This document shows positions 11,196 to 23,700 of a stretch of 64,000 nucleotides of DNA, piece by piece. The number at the start of each line of letters is the position of its first letter. Within the stretch, counting starts at the first letter, position 1. The DNA comes from Benincasa hispida. Its lineage: Eukaryota; Streptophyta; Magnoliopsida; Cucurbitales; Cucurbitaceae. The stretch lies in assembly GCF_009727055.1 (NCBI RefSeq), contig NC_052358.1, forward strand, positions 44,348,682 to 44,412,681, in the 5' to 3' direction. The notes beneath the pieces are model-generated. The model did no database searches. It had not been told where the DNA came from and worked only from the letters and a program-made list of their open reading frames with translations. The position numbers and the translations under genes were made by a program.

Positions 11196-11283
11196 CAGCA
11201 GAGGGTCAATTGACATTATTTTTTAAAAATTGGTCATTTGACATTTTGGACCCAATTTTTGGGTCATTCGTACAAATTTCCCC
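11196..11283 (-). mobile_element. Possible terminal region of a Mutator-like element
   Basis: Read on the minus strand from 11283, this begins GGGGAAATTTGTACGAATGA and continues with repeats of TGACCC and GTCAAATGACC. That style is common at the ends of plant MULEs. It lies about 0.9 kb upstream of the ULP1-type gene start. No inverted partner was found on the other side of the gene, so this is tentative. Confidence 0.25.
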
Positions 11284-13173
11284 AATTGCAAGCAATATCG
11301 ATTTTGTAACCGAGATTACCATCTCTAATGTCAAACCTTGAAACACAGGTTTTGGTGACAGATCAACCATGAGGTTCATCGAATCGAGTATCACACTAAT
11401 TGAAAAAGAAAAGAAATGGAAACAGAACAGGAGACACTGTTTTTTAATAAGAAAAATAGTATGCAAGAACATCATTGAAAACCGCCATTTTCAACATTTA
11501 AACGAGGATCCAGAAATGAAAATTGAAGGATATGAGACTAAAAGAAAAGAAAAAGAAAAACAGAGGAAGCAGAAAGTGGAAGAGGGGAGGCCTGCGGAAG
11601 AAGATTTTAAAAGGAAGAGACATCTGAAAGATGGGTGTGGAATCGAAAAACAGATCTAAAGGGAAAAATCAAAAGCAAACTTTAGATGTGAGAAAATAGA
11701 GCCAACTGTTTAGAGGTACTGAAAAGCTTTACAGATGGAATAAAAAGCAAAAAGGAAAAAAGTACAAAATTTTCATTGAGGTATTGTTGTAAATGTAAGA
11801 GAAGCTGCATGAAAGTGGTTTCTCGCCGTGAAAACCAATTCAACATCCTCCTCTTCTTTGGCATTCTTTTCTCCCACCGCCGCACCCAACTCCACGGCCC
11901 CAACACTTTGTTCTATCCAATCTATTCGAAATAATGTACACACCAACATACACAAATTACTACTATCTATCAATGAAACATACACAAATTACTACTATCT
12001 ATCAATGATACACTGATAACTTTTCATTAGTGTCCAGTTAGTTTATTGTAATCCAACTATTTTTTTTTTAATGAATGAACTTTGATAACTTAGATATAGA
12101 ATTTTTATCAGAATATATATTGAATAAATAATAAGAAAAAGGTAAATATAATTATGGGCTAGGGGAGAGTCTAACATTAAAATTCATACAAATATAATTT
12201 CTTCAAAACTCCATTCTAGTTGGTTTGTTATACATTAACATAGAAGTCTATCATTAATCAATACTATACACTGATAAACTATTATCACTATCTATCACTG
12301 GTAGTTCTTCTTTGTATACAACTTAGTAAGAAAATAAATCATGATTCTATCAATGTGTATCAGTGAAGTATGGAATTTTTCTAGTGTATATCCCACGATC
12401 CCAAGTAAAGCACGGTGGATTGTTTATCATCATCCATTACTATAGTTCATTAAGAAGAAGATGGATAAATAAACTTTTATTTTATAGTTAGTTTTATTGT
12501 ATAAAGAAGATGTGATAAGGGTTTTATCACCGTCTATTAATTGAGGAAGAAAAAGAAAGAGGTTGATGCCATGTAGGAGAACAAAAATAAGAAGGAATAA
12601 ATGAATTTGGCCTAAAATTTTGTGAAGATTCTGTGATGATGAAGAAGATCAAGAAGAGGAAAAACGAGGAGAGGAAGAAAACAGATCGAGTTGATGAAGT
12701 TCGGAGCCGATGGAGAAGACTATCCAGAAGATTCCGAAGAAGAAAGTGGCGATCAGTGTATTCACAAATTTCAAATGTAAAAAGGGGCAATTTGGAAATT
12801 TTTAAAAAATATAAACATGACTGCTGTGAAGTGTGTAAATACTTTATGACAATTTCCCTTTTTTTTCTATCCAAATTACAAAGTTGAAGGGCATTTTTTA
12901 TAATTTAGAAGAAAAAATGCACCAAACAACATTTATCGAACAAAAAAGATATCCAAACCAGTTTTATCAGCTTTTACGTATTAAAAGAATGACAATGAAA
13001 TGGCAGCCCTGAGCTTTGATTAGATAGAGCCCTCAACTGATGTGGTTTCCCCCAACAGCAAGAAACTCAAAAGAGGCAAAGTAATGCAAGGACAATAGGA
13101 CATACACATCTAAACCCAATTTTATATATTACAAAATGCTACCTAGTGTTCTCCAAACTAAAGCTGTGCTGGG
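11284..13173. other. Intergenic, AT-rich, short tandem repeats
   Basis: No supportable gene. A 32-bp tandem repeat (units from about 11951 and 11983, CACAAATTACTACTATCTAT) is followed by TATCA/TGATA-rich sequence to about 12370. The lysine/glutamate-rich open frames at 11369-11659 and 12633-12887 are low complexity and are not called. The right edge is the 3' flank of the plastid-protein gene. Confidence 0.5.
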
Positions 13174-16100
13174 TTATTCTTTCCCTAAAACCGATTCAAG
13201 AAGAGCAGCCTCCTCCTCCTGCAGACATTATAAAAGAAGCCATTACATTAGAAACGTCTTAATTCATACTTCACTAAATCACACATTTCACATACCACCA
13301 GTGCATTAAATTCAGTCTCTTCGTCAATGGCACTGATAATTGCTGGATCCTCCAACAGCTCCTGTTTCCACAATATTCTGTAATCAGTTAAATGAATTGT
13401 CAACCGGTCCTTTACTCTTTTAATGCTCCCACTTTTACCTCAACCCTTCTGTGCATTCATTCACCAAATATGATCTCCAAATTTATAGCTATTCAATTAT
13501 TATAAATCCGTTCATTTCTTAAACTAGAAATCATTGTTCTTCGATGATAATCAGCCAACCTCAAAGCTACTCTTTATCAGTCAGAATAACAGAAATCGTT
13601 GATAAAGATGTTTAAAACACACTGACCATATGCAGTAGTTTCTAGTTTGATTTTTAAAGAACTTCCAAACGACGGAATATGACTAGACAAGAAAGTGTTC
13701 ATAAAACGTAAGAAATGACTTACATCATCGGCAATCGTTAGTTGGCCAAGCTTGTCCTGCATGAACAAATGGATAGATGCACTTGATTAATCATTGTCAA
13801 TAGAAGCACCAGCCACCTAACAACATTTGATTTGGAAAAACGATACCCAGCACCATGCATTTAGCATCATAGTGTTTAAAGGGAGATCCTAATCAAAACA
13901 TGGCAAAGTTCTAGCTAGTTCATAGGTACCTTGATAGCAACAAAAAGAAGTGGATCAGACGGCGTATAAATCATGTAATGTGCTCCATTCTGCACCCCAC
14001 AAAAAGTATAGCAATCATGAGGCATTAAAATCATATATTTCAACAATCTGAAACAGAGAAGACCTGCTGAGGAACTTCAGCTATTGAGAAATAATGTTCA
14101 CATCATAACATACACGTATGTCATTGTCCATAGAATGATTTAGTCTTGATTTTTGTATATCAAAAGGCATTATTGTAGAATAAACAATCAACTAGCAAGC
14201 AATATGAAGTTACTGCAGCTACATATGGATGCTCTATTCTTGGAATACATTTGTTTACCAGTACTTGAAAAAGAATTAAGAATTGGAACATTGTTATTTA
14301 TTGCGAAGGTTACAAAATGCTTCCCATCCCAAGTATCACCTTCGGTACTTGTTTCTATATTTTTTGGAGGTGCTGCTCTTGAGAAAATTATAGCACAATA
14401 CCAACCAGATCAAATGAAGACGACCATTGGAAGCCCAGGTTAAAATACAAAAAGAAGATGAAACTTTGAATGCCATGAATGAAAATAAGAACCCAACCCA
14501 TTATTATAGAAAGAAAGAAGTTATTGTACATTACTCCCTGTTTTCTGAAATGTCATCATATTGATGTTTCAGTGACAATTTAAACAGATTCTAAAATCAA
14601 CAAAGAACAAGAAAACATATACTACAAAAAAGAGTCTTAAAGCTTCCAAGTAGAAGAAAGGCATCCAAGAAAATTTCAAACCCATTATTATAATTAAATC
14701 CTTAAATTTGACATTACCATATGAAAGCAAGTGATCTCTACACCCTCATTAGGCAAGCCATCTACATCTTGTCCATCATCTGCAAAAGAATGTTACATAC
14801 AAAACAGTCGGAAGCAATGAAATCTATTCAAGTATCAATATATTTATGTTTGTGGAAACGAGCAGATAATTCTAGTATTGTACATTGGTGTGTTTAAATA
14901 AAGACTTCAAAGAGAAGCTCAATATCGTGAAATGTTCTTTAGTTACTTTCAAGCTGAACTTTCCAAAAAAAGAAAAATCATTGTGTGAAAATATTTTGGA
15001 TACAACCAATAAATGGTTAAAACCCAAGGAAACCACTCATTGACCTTTCTAACCCAGAAAGGACCATGTCTCACAGAATTGATCGAAGTACAATTCTCAT
15101 TGATTGGATTATCTTTGGGATCCTTTAAACTAGATAAAACTATCTATATATAGGCCTTGTCAATGGAGTTAACTTTTTGATCAATGGCGGATTAAGAAGA
15201 GACCTTACCAGTTGGATCATAACTTCAAACTTTAAGGGAAAGTCCTTTAACATTTTCCAAAAGATAAGCCATCCTCTTTTTGAGATCCACATAGGCAAAT
15301 GATGTCATCTCAAATAAGACTATGACTCTCATGATTTTTTTTTATGATTCACTGTGATGTCGTCCCATCCTTATTTAAAGGGGGAAGCTAACTAAATGAT
15401 CGTTTTGAATCAATTCTAGTTAAAAGGGTGAAGATAAAACTTTTGAAATCATAGAATCATAATTGAAACACATCCTAGAGTTTCAAAGGCATAATTAAAA
15501 CTAGCCACCAATGTCCATGTGAACCTCTAATTTTACAACTCACATAGTAGATTTCTATCTTCATTTTAACGAAAAGTTGACTGAAGATTGTTGTGAAGCA
15601 ATTTAAAAATTTAAGGGTAAAAAATGAAATTTTCAAAAGTTGAAGAGTAAGTGAAACCAACCCTAAAGTTGAGGGCATTTTGTATAGCTTAACCTAAAAA
15701 TGATCACTTTCAAAATTTTAGGAACCTAATATTACTACCTGTGCGGAAATCAAAGATGTCATCTTCTGAATAGCAAAATCCTCCCCTCGCTGTATAGCAA
15801 AATCTAACAGTACAAGAAATCATATGATGTATCAAGATAGTAGACCAATTGTTTTCATAAAGTTTAAATGACAGTATAAAATGTATCATACCCGCTGTGT
15901 ACCAAATGCATGTGTATTTTGGCAAGAGCATAAGAAGCAGCAGGCAGAATAGCTTCAACTTCATCATCACTCACCTGAGACATAGAACATGGATACCATT
16001 TTTTTCTTGTTGTAAAGGAAACAGAACTTTCCCTGAATCTACGAAAAGTTGCAGAAGGTTTACAACTTGCATTCAGAATATAAACATCCCCCCAACAAAA

Positions 16101-19100
16101 ATAAATAAATAAATATATATATGGATTACGGAATAATGAAAGAACACCCTAAACTACCCATCAAAACAATGAACTCCAAACAAGAACGAATAGAGACATC
16201 AAGAAGCTCTCAAATGATGGATGAGAAGAAATCTGTCACCACAAAGAGTATCCATCAAAAAGTCGCAAGTTCTGTTGAAAAAAAAAGTAACAAATTGACC
16301 CATAGACTACAGGCTCTCCTCAAAAAGACAACAACAATGTTGATCTTCCCATTAAGAAACAGCAAGTCTGCAATCAATTACTCTAAGGTCAGCCAAGCAT
16401 AAGGAAAGGAAGATCCCACTTCAATCTTTAAAAATAAAAAAATAATTAAATAAAAAGAGAGTCAGAAAGATAGAAAAGAAATTTAAAAAAAAAAAATTAA
16501 ACAGAAACAGGTAGAGTACATTTGGAGGTGAAAGCATTCTCTAAAATAATCTTACCCAAACAATACAAAAAATAGAAATACTTATCCTTTGAATGAGCCA
16601 AAAGAAATACATACCAGCCAGCGCTGGTTACTACTCTCAAAGCCAAGAATGAACCAAACTCACCCAGGCTTTTTCAAATAGTCTCCAAAGCATGCAGACT
16701 ATTAAGGACATTGATTCTAATGCTAGGCAAGCATTGAAGTTTTTTAAAAACAAGTTTTTTCCCCATAATGTAATTGTTTGTGATACTTATCAACAATGAG
16801 AGATTGGCCAGGCTGCCCCATGATTTGGGCGGCAAGGTGAGTTAGGGGCAATGATTTTCAAGCTAAAACTTTATTTTTGTTTGTGATACTTCATCTAAAA
16901 GACAATGTAAGAGTAGTGATGAAATGTGCAATAGTTTATAAAACGAGGTTGAAGAACTAGTGCTGTTGCTTTTTCCTTTTTCTTTTTTATTTTTTAATGT
17001 TAGGATCTTTACTATTTTCATCTGCTCTCATCGACCAGTAGGTCAATCTATCGTTATAAATTCACTTATTTCAAATTATTAAGAAAACACATCCAAACCA
17101 ACTCAACATTTTCCTAAATGATTTAATATCTTATGCAAAACAAAATTTTAAGCCAATCATGCATGTGCCTAAAAAAGAAAACATGATGCTTTTCACCCAC
17201 CAATTTTATTATATTTCTCTCACACTTCCGTTCTTGTCCACCATTTTCTAAAAAATAGATGCTATACACGCTGATCTTAATCTGTGTAATCGGTTTCAAT
17301 TCTACCAAAACCTGTTAATTTGTTTCAAAAGAACTTGTAAAATTGGAACTTTCAAGGAAAGCTGAATACTGGTGATGTTCTTCAAAGAAGAAGACCAAAC
17401 TTTTTCTCCTTTCTAATTGGTTCGTGCTCTGCAGATCAAATAATGGGAACCAGCATCATCTCTTTTCTCACTGACCCTAGGTGCGCTCTTTGTGGACTAG
17501 ACTTTTCAACAGTTTGAACCTTAGTTGATGCTGGCCCAAGCGAAGTGATGAAGCCCTCTATCGGTTGATTTTGGAACTACCTTTAGGGATAAAGGTTTGC
17601 TCTTCTTAAATTGTGGCTGGAGAGGAACTAGAGGGTATTCAAAGAGAAGCTGACTAGCAGGGATGGTTTATTGGATTCCATTAACCTCTTGGCCTCCATT
17701 TGGTAATCTGGTGTTTTCTTTCCTCTTATTTTTGTAATTATGATCTTGTACATATTATGGCTAACTGAGTTTTTTTTTTTTCGTAGCCCTATAGCCTTGG
17801 AAAATTTCTCATCACCCTTTCTTTTTTTGTATGATCTCTCCTTTTAAATGCATGGTTTGCTTCTTATTAAAAAAAAAAAAAACAACAACAACAAAACAAA
17901 ACTTTTTTGATAATTCAGGACAAAATAGGAACCAATTACATTTGTTTAGGGGCATTTTACATAATTTGTTTGATCCTTTTCCTTTTTTTTCCACCCAAGA
18001 CAATTTACAACACACCATCCTTCTCAAAAGCCCCATCGTTAGACCAATTCCTAGAAAACATTACTATCCCTCTAGAGATCTTGTGATGCTGAAAGTCCTT
18101 TTACATATATGAGTTGAATATACTTGAACACTCTAAATATTTAGAGACCTTGAAATGAAGCCCATTTCATTGATTCTTTAGCAAGCAAAGGCACTCTCTA
18201 GTTGAGGTTCAAACCCAATGAATTTTCTGTCCAAACATTCTTTAACTGTTTTTCTCTTGAATCAATCAAGGTGTAGCCTAAGGATAAACTTGATTACAAG
18301 GCTCATTGTCCATCCAACAATCATCCCGCAACATAATGGGAACTCCATTGCCCATACTGAACAAGTAAACCACAGTATGCAACTGTCAGCATTTAATGAT
18401 ATGAAGTTAGAAAGTCTGGCAACTTTAAATCACATTACTAAACCATTCTTTTTGAATGTCAATGTGTACCATAGTACTTTATACTCGAGAGGAAATTACA
18501 AAAGCAATTTGGAGGAGGTTAGAAATGTGATTTTAAGCTGTAATCTTCATAGATTCCTTGCTAAAAATGAGGGTTTGCACAAACTATTTTCTTAGGAAAT
18601 ATAGAAGAAAAAAAAAAACATAACAAAATTATTTAGAAAAAAGATGCTAAATGGGACAAACATATGAACAATACACACATGAAATTGTCCTTACACAGCA
18701 CAACAGAAATGTGAAATATACCGGTTTCATGATGTGAATCAAATATTGTAAAACCATCCACACTTAAATTCATGAACAAACTAAAACTAGCGAGGAATTT
18801 AACCATATGAAAAGAAAGCGTACAGCTGACCATCCATCAACATTCTTGCTCTTTAATATTTGAACAGGCCTGCAGCAATTTTGAGGTAAATTATAAAAAA
18901 AGTCAAACTTTCAAAGCATCAGGCTATAGCATAATGACATGGTAGTAACAACACTCACGTGTCCACAGGGCAAAGCAGCATGCACTCATCCCCTTTTGAA
19001 CTTCTAAAAATTCTTCGTATAACGCATTCCAGAGGCAAGTTATTTAAAGGATCAACCTGTAAAATTAAAAGATTTAAAGATGCAAAACCCAAAAGGGAAG

Positions 19101-20448
19101 AAAAAGGTAAGATTTTTATTGGTCACAAATGCAACAAAAATAATAATAATAAAAAGAAGGAAGAGGATTTAGTTATGATGTAATTTCCTTTCTTTGATAA
19201 GAACAAGCTTTCGTTAAACTATTGATTAGTTCTTCTGGGAGGGGGTTCTCTTATCCTGGGCCATTTTGGTTGTTCTTGTTTCTATTCTCTTAATATACCT
19301 CCAGGTTTCTTATAATAATAATAATAATAACAAGAACAACATCAACAATATGCCGCTAGAATACATAAAATAATCATAATAATAATACTTTTTGGGATAA
19401 GAATATATTCATAATAATAATAATAACACACTGCCTAAGGCTAGGGGAAGATGATTCCCCAATCGAGGTTGATCTAATAGTATAATTACAAGAAAAGAAA
19501 CAGGGAAGAATACTACAACTGGAGATTAGATGCTGTATGAAATCACAGTGTTGTACTCTTTAGTCTTCATCAATTGTGACCATCTCTTCTATTTTTCTTT
19601 TTTTTCGAGAATCAATCGATATAATGAAAAAAAGCTAGAGCAATACACTGAATATATGAATAAACCAGTCATACACTTGTAGCATCGCAATACAATTGGT
19701 CAAAGAGTAACAAACCCAAATACATAAAAACAACCCATGAATAATGAGAAAACCGGCTGTAAAGAGGAAAGCGAAATGAATGTAAATAAGAAAAATTAAT
19801 TCAATTTATCAACTGCATACTTTTAGTTAGATTAGTTTAGATTCAGTAACTGAGTGCCTAAAATTTACAGATGTATTCACTATCAATGTAAACTGTACTT
19901 CTCATTCATACAAGAAAATCAAAAGGCACAGGAGATTAGGTGAACAGGGGAGCACCAAAATGATACCAATTTTAAACAAAACCTCCAAGAGGGAACTGAG
20001 AAAGAAATCTTACCATGATAGCAATTCGCTTATTTGAAGCCATGAGGACCTTTCCATGGTCGTCTAGCACAAACCCAGCTGGCGGTTTGGGCAAGGTCGA
20101 AGGATGGTACGACAAATAACTGGAACTGGAACTGGCACTGGAACTCGAGGGTCCAGCCTCATCGACCGTAAAATCATCGACAACTTCGACGTCGGTAGGA
20201 TTAAAAACCTTGGTATCTCCCTTACCCTTTTTCTTCCTTTTCTTAGACGAAGTGGAGACAGAGTGCTTAGGCAACGGTCCAGGCTGAGAATTGGAAGCTC
20301 GGCAAAGACATGGTGGGCGAGTGGGAAGCCTCAAATTAAGAAAATGGATGGAATTGGAAGGGCGGCGAGTGAGACTAAAATACGTTTGAGATAGCGAAGG
20401 AGCAGTAACAGAATCGGAGAAGGAAGGAATTGAGATGCACAACGCCAT
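13174..20448 (-). CDS. Predicted plastid-targeted protein of unknown function, DUF3727/DUF1292-like
   Basis: Ten exons: 20448-20014, 19056-18959, 18869-18824, 15974-15892, 15803-15739, 14779-14718, 13989-13930, 13756-13724, 13361-13296 and 13218-13174. Phases join to a 330-residue protein. Residues 1-50 are rich in Ser/Arg/Pro with few acids, like a chloroplast transit peptide. A Lys-rich then acidic/Ser-rich linker follows to about 120. The conserved part starts at GFVLDDHGKVL and includes PLECVIRRIFR, ECMLLCPVDTPV, a repeated GFCYTARGGFCYSEDDIFDF segment, MIYTPSDPLLFVAIK, a short exon ending LTIADD and an acidic C-terminus LLESVLGKE. I recognise this as a conserved cyanobacterial/plastid family without a known reaction and give no symbol. 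The start Met is the first in the frame and precedes the transit peptide. It is divergently paired with glucosidase II alpha. Intron 3 is 2.8 kb and carries a LINE scrap. Confidence 0.85.
17608..17703 (+). mobile_element. LINE ORF2 C-terminal scrap in intron 3 of the plastid-protein gene
   Basis: The plus-strand frame reads LWLERN, stop, RVFKEKLTSRDGLLDSINLLASIW. This is the W-x-x-R-N-x-R-x-F segment and trailing helix seen at the C-terminus of plant non-LTR retrotransposon polyproteins. It has an in-frame TAG and lies antisense to the host gene. The flanks out to about 17450 and 17830 may belong to the same insertion. Confidence 0.55.
19300..19430. repeat. AAT/TAA microsatellites
   Basis: Runs of TAA/AAT at about 19311-19331, 19376-19388 and 19411-19427 lie inside intron 1 of the plastid-protein gene. 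They have no coding role. Confidence 0.8.
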
Positions 20449-20711
20449 GCTTGCTCAAGTACTCGTTCGTCGCTCCTCTCCTTACATATCTCCTGATTTT
20501 TTTGGTTGAGCTATATTTACAAATTTAACCCCCAAATCCATAATTTCCAAATTTAGCCTCCAAGTTCATATTTTTTAAATGTAGCCCCCAAATTGGCAAA
20601 TCTCCAATGGGATTCGTTTTACGAGATTTTTCACTGGTTCACCATTTCCATCTTCATTTCAACCTTCTCTCTGCAGAATCTACTATGATCACGGCCTGAC
20701 CAAAAGCTAAC
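20449..20711. promoter_or_regulatory. Shared promoter between divergent genes
   Basis: 263 bp separate the start codons of the minus-strand plastid-protein gene and the plus-strand glucosidase II alpha gene, so both 5' UTRs and core promoters must fit or overlap here. The middle contains imperfect repeats of an AAATTTAGCCTCCAA/AAATTTAACCCCCAA motif (20517-20600). A canonical TATA box is not evident on the plus side, as expected for a housekeeping bidirectional promoter. Confidence 0.6.
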
Positions 20712-23700
20712 ATGAGAGTTCCCTACCTTCTCCTTCTAATCCTCTTAGCTCTGCACCTGACCTTCGTCCTCCCATGGAAGAAGGAAGAGTTCAGGAACTG
20801 TAACCAGACTCCCTTCTGCAAGCGAGCCCGCGCCTTTAAGCCCGGATCCTGTTCCCTTGTTGCTCACGACGTTTCTATTAACGATGGGGACCTCACTGCT
20901 AAGCTCCTCCCTAGGAATCAGGACCCAGATCATCCACCCAAGCCCTTGTTACTCGCTCTTTCTGTGTATCAAGACGGCATTTTGCGCCTCAGGGTCGACG
21001 AGGATCCTTCTCTAGGTCCATCCAAAAAGCGATTCCAGGTGCCCGATGTGATTCTCGACGAGTTTTTGAGCAAAAAACTTTGGTTGCAGCGAATTTCAAC
21101 CGAGACAATTGGCTCCGATTTGAGCCCCTCTTCGATCGTCTACTTGTCCGATGGTTACGAGGCAGTTCTTCGGCAAGATCCGTTCGAGGTCTTCGTGCGA
21201 GAGAAGTCGGGTAAGCGTATCTTATCTTTAAACTCTCATGGTTTATTCGATTTCGAGCAATTGAGGGTTAAGGAAGAAGGCGAGGACTGGGAGGAGAAGT
21301 TCAGAGGACATACTGATACCAGGCCGTATGGTCCCCAATCCATTAGTTTCGACGTTTCGTTTTATGATGCTGATTTTGTTTATGGAATACCGGAGCGTGC
21401 AACTAGTCTCGCTCTGAAGCCCACCAGAGGACCCGACGTCGAGGAGTCGGAACCTTACAGGCTGTTCAATCTGGATGTTTTCGAGTACGTTCATGAATCT
21501 CCTTTTGGGATTTACGGGTCAATCCCCTTCATGATTTCGCATGGGAAATCGCGGGGAACTTCTGGGTTTTTTTGGTTGAATGCTGCTGAAATGCAAATTG
21601 ATGTTCTTGGATCTGGCTGGGATGCTGAATCTGGGATTTCTCTTCCTTCATCTCAAAGTAGGATCGATACTCTTTGGATGAGTGAGGCGGGCATCGTGGA
21701 TACGTTCTTTTTTGTCGGTCCAGGGCCTAAGGATGTTGTTCGCCAGTACACCAGTGTGACGGGGACTTCAGCAATGCCCCAGCTATTTGCAACAGCATAT
21801 CATCAATGTAGGTGGAATTATAGGGATGAAGAGGATGTTGCGCATGTCGATTCTAAATTTGATGAACATGATATTCCCTACGATGTCTTGTGGCTTGATA
21901 TCGAGCACACAGATGGAAAAAGGTATTTTACCTGGGACAGGGCGCTTTTTCCCAATCCGGAAGAGATGCAGAGGAAGTTGGCTGCCAAAGGAAGGCACAT
22001 GGTTACCATAGTAGATCCACATATTAAGCGGGATGATTCTTTTCCATTGCATAAAGAAGCAAGCAAGAAGGGGTATTATGTCAAGGATGCTGCCGGAAAT
22101 GATTATGATGGGTGGTGCTGGCCAGGTTCATCATCTTACCTGGACATGTTAAGTCCAGAGATTAGGTCATGGTGGGGAGAGAAGTTTTCTTTAGAAAACT
22201 ATGTTGGTTCTACCCCTTCCTTATATATATGGAATGATATGAATGAGCCTTCTGTTTTCAATGGTCCAGAGGTATTTTACTGAATTGTCTACATTTATTC
22301 CTTTGTCTAACGTGTAATTGGGCGCAATTCTAGTGTCTTGCATGTCTGATTCCTGAAATGTACACAGGGTATGCATCACTGGCATGCCTTTATGTACTCA
22401 CATCACATGCTGAGCTATAAAGGGCTTGGCTTAAGGATTTAGAGACTCTTATTTAATATTATTATTTTCTTCTAATAATATATAATCTATTCAAAACCAA
22501 AAGTAAATGAAAGAAAATGCAAGAGAAAGTGAGAAATTTTAGACGCATGAGGATTTGATATAGTTTAGTTTTAGTGTTTTATTCTTTTTACTGTGGGACG
22601 TGGGTAAACCTTGTAACCGAAGGTTTACTGTTTGTGGCTTTATCTCTGTTTTAGTTTATCCTGTGTTATTTTAGAGAGGTCGATTGGATAATAAAACATT
22701 TTCAGTGCTTCGGTTACATCATATTGGAATCAGAGCAGTGGAAGAAACTTGGCAGAAAGGTTGAAATGGATATTAACTTCTACAATATCAACAAGCCTAA
22801 ATGCTTCTATTAAAGAGGGGCCAATTATTGATCCTATTCTAGTTGCAAATTAAGCAGTGGAAGAATGTAGGAAGGGGACTTTGAGGATAGGTGCTGAAAA
22901 TTGATCTCTACAATATGGTTGATTGGGAATTCTTGCTAACAATATTAAAGAAGAAATGGTTAGGAAGGAAATGGGTCAACTGCATAAAGGGGTGCATATA
23001 TGAATCAAAAAATTTAGTTTTGAGATGAGGAGTGACCTAGGGTGGTAGCCAGTAGTCCTTAATAGATTAATTGGTAGGTAGTAAGGTAGTTGTTTAGCTT
23101 TGATGATAGGGTAAGTAACCTTGCTATCCATATGGTGCTTTTAAAGCGCTGATTAGGGTTGTTCTTTTTTTTTTTCCCCAGCAGTTTATACATTTGCTTC
23201 CTTCATGAGTTGGGATCTCCGTTGGTAGGCTTCTAAATAGAAAGGTTTTTTTTTTTAATAAGTTGAAGGTTCGTTTTTTAACCCTTCAGCCTGGGTTTTC
23301 CTTTTGGTACTTTGCTGGAAAGAAGTATGAGGATTTTTTTTTTTTTCATGATATTGTTGAAACCTTAAGACAGTTTTGAGAATACTTTCTGGCCTAGCAA
23401 TCTCTAGTCATCAGGCATTTTTCTCTTCAAGTTCATATTCGATGAGTTCTACTTTGTTGTAACTTGTTATTTGTCTTAGCTATTTATGGCTCATTTATCA
23501 TATTGAATACTATATTGTTTTGTATTAAAAAAAATTAGTTCGGAACAAGTTGTGGTCTTCTGCTATAACATTATTTAATTTGTTGACTGATGTCTCTATG
23601 CAGGTTACAATGCCTCGAAATGCTCTACATCAAGGAGGTGTAGAACATCGGGAATTGCATAATGTCTATGGATACTACTTCCAAATGGCCACTGCAGAGG

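Noticed and set aside
11369..11659. Open frame of 96 residues, Lys/Glu/Arg-rich
   Set aside because: Low-complexity composition, no motif and no gene context; expected by chance in A/G-rich DNA.
12633..12887. Open frame rich in Lys and Arg
   Set aside because: Same A/G-rich bias, and the overlapping antisense frame is also open. No domain.
18218..18595. 125-residue open frame inside intron 3 of the plastid-protein gene
   Set aside because: No recognisable family; interior of a well-supported intron; composition like random intronic sequence.
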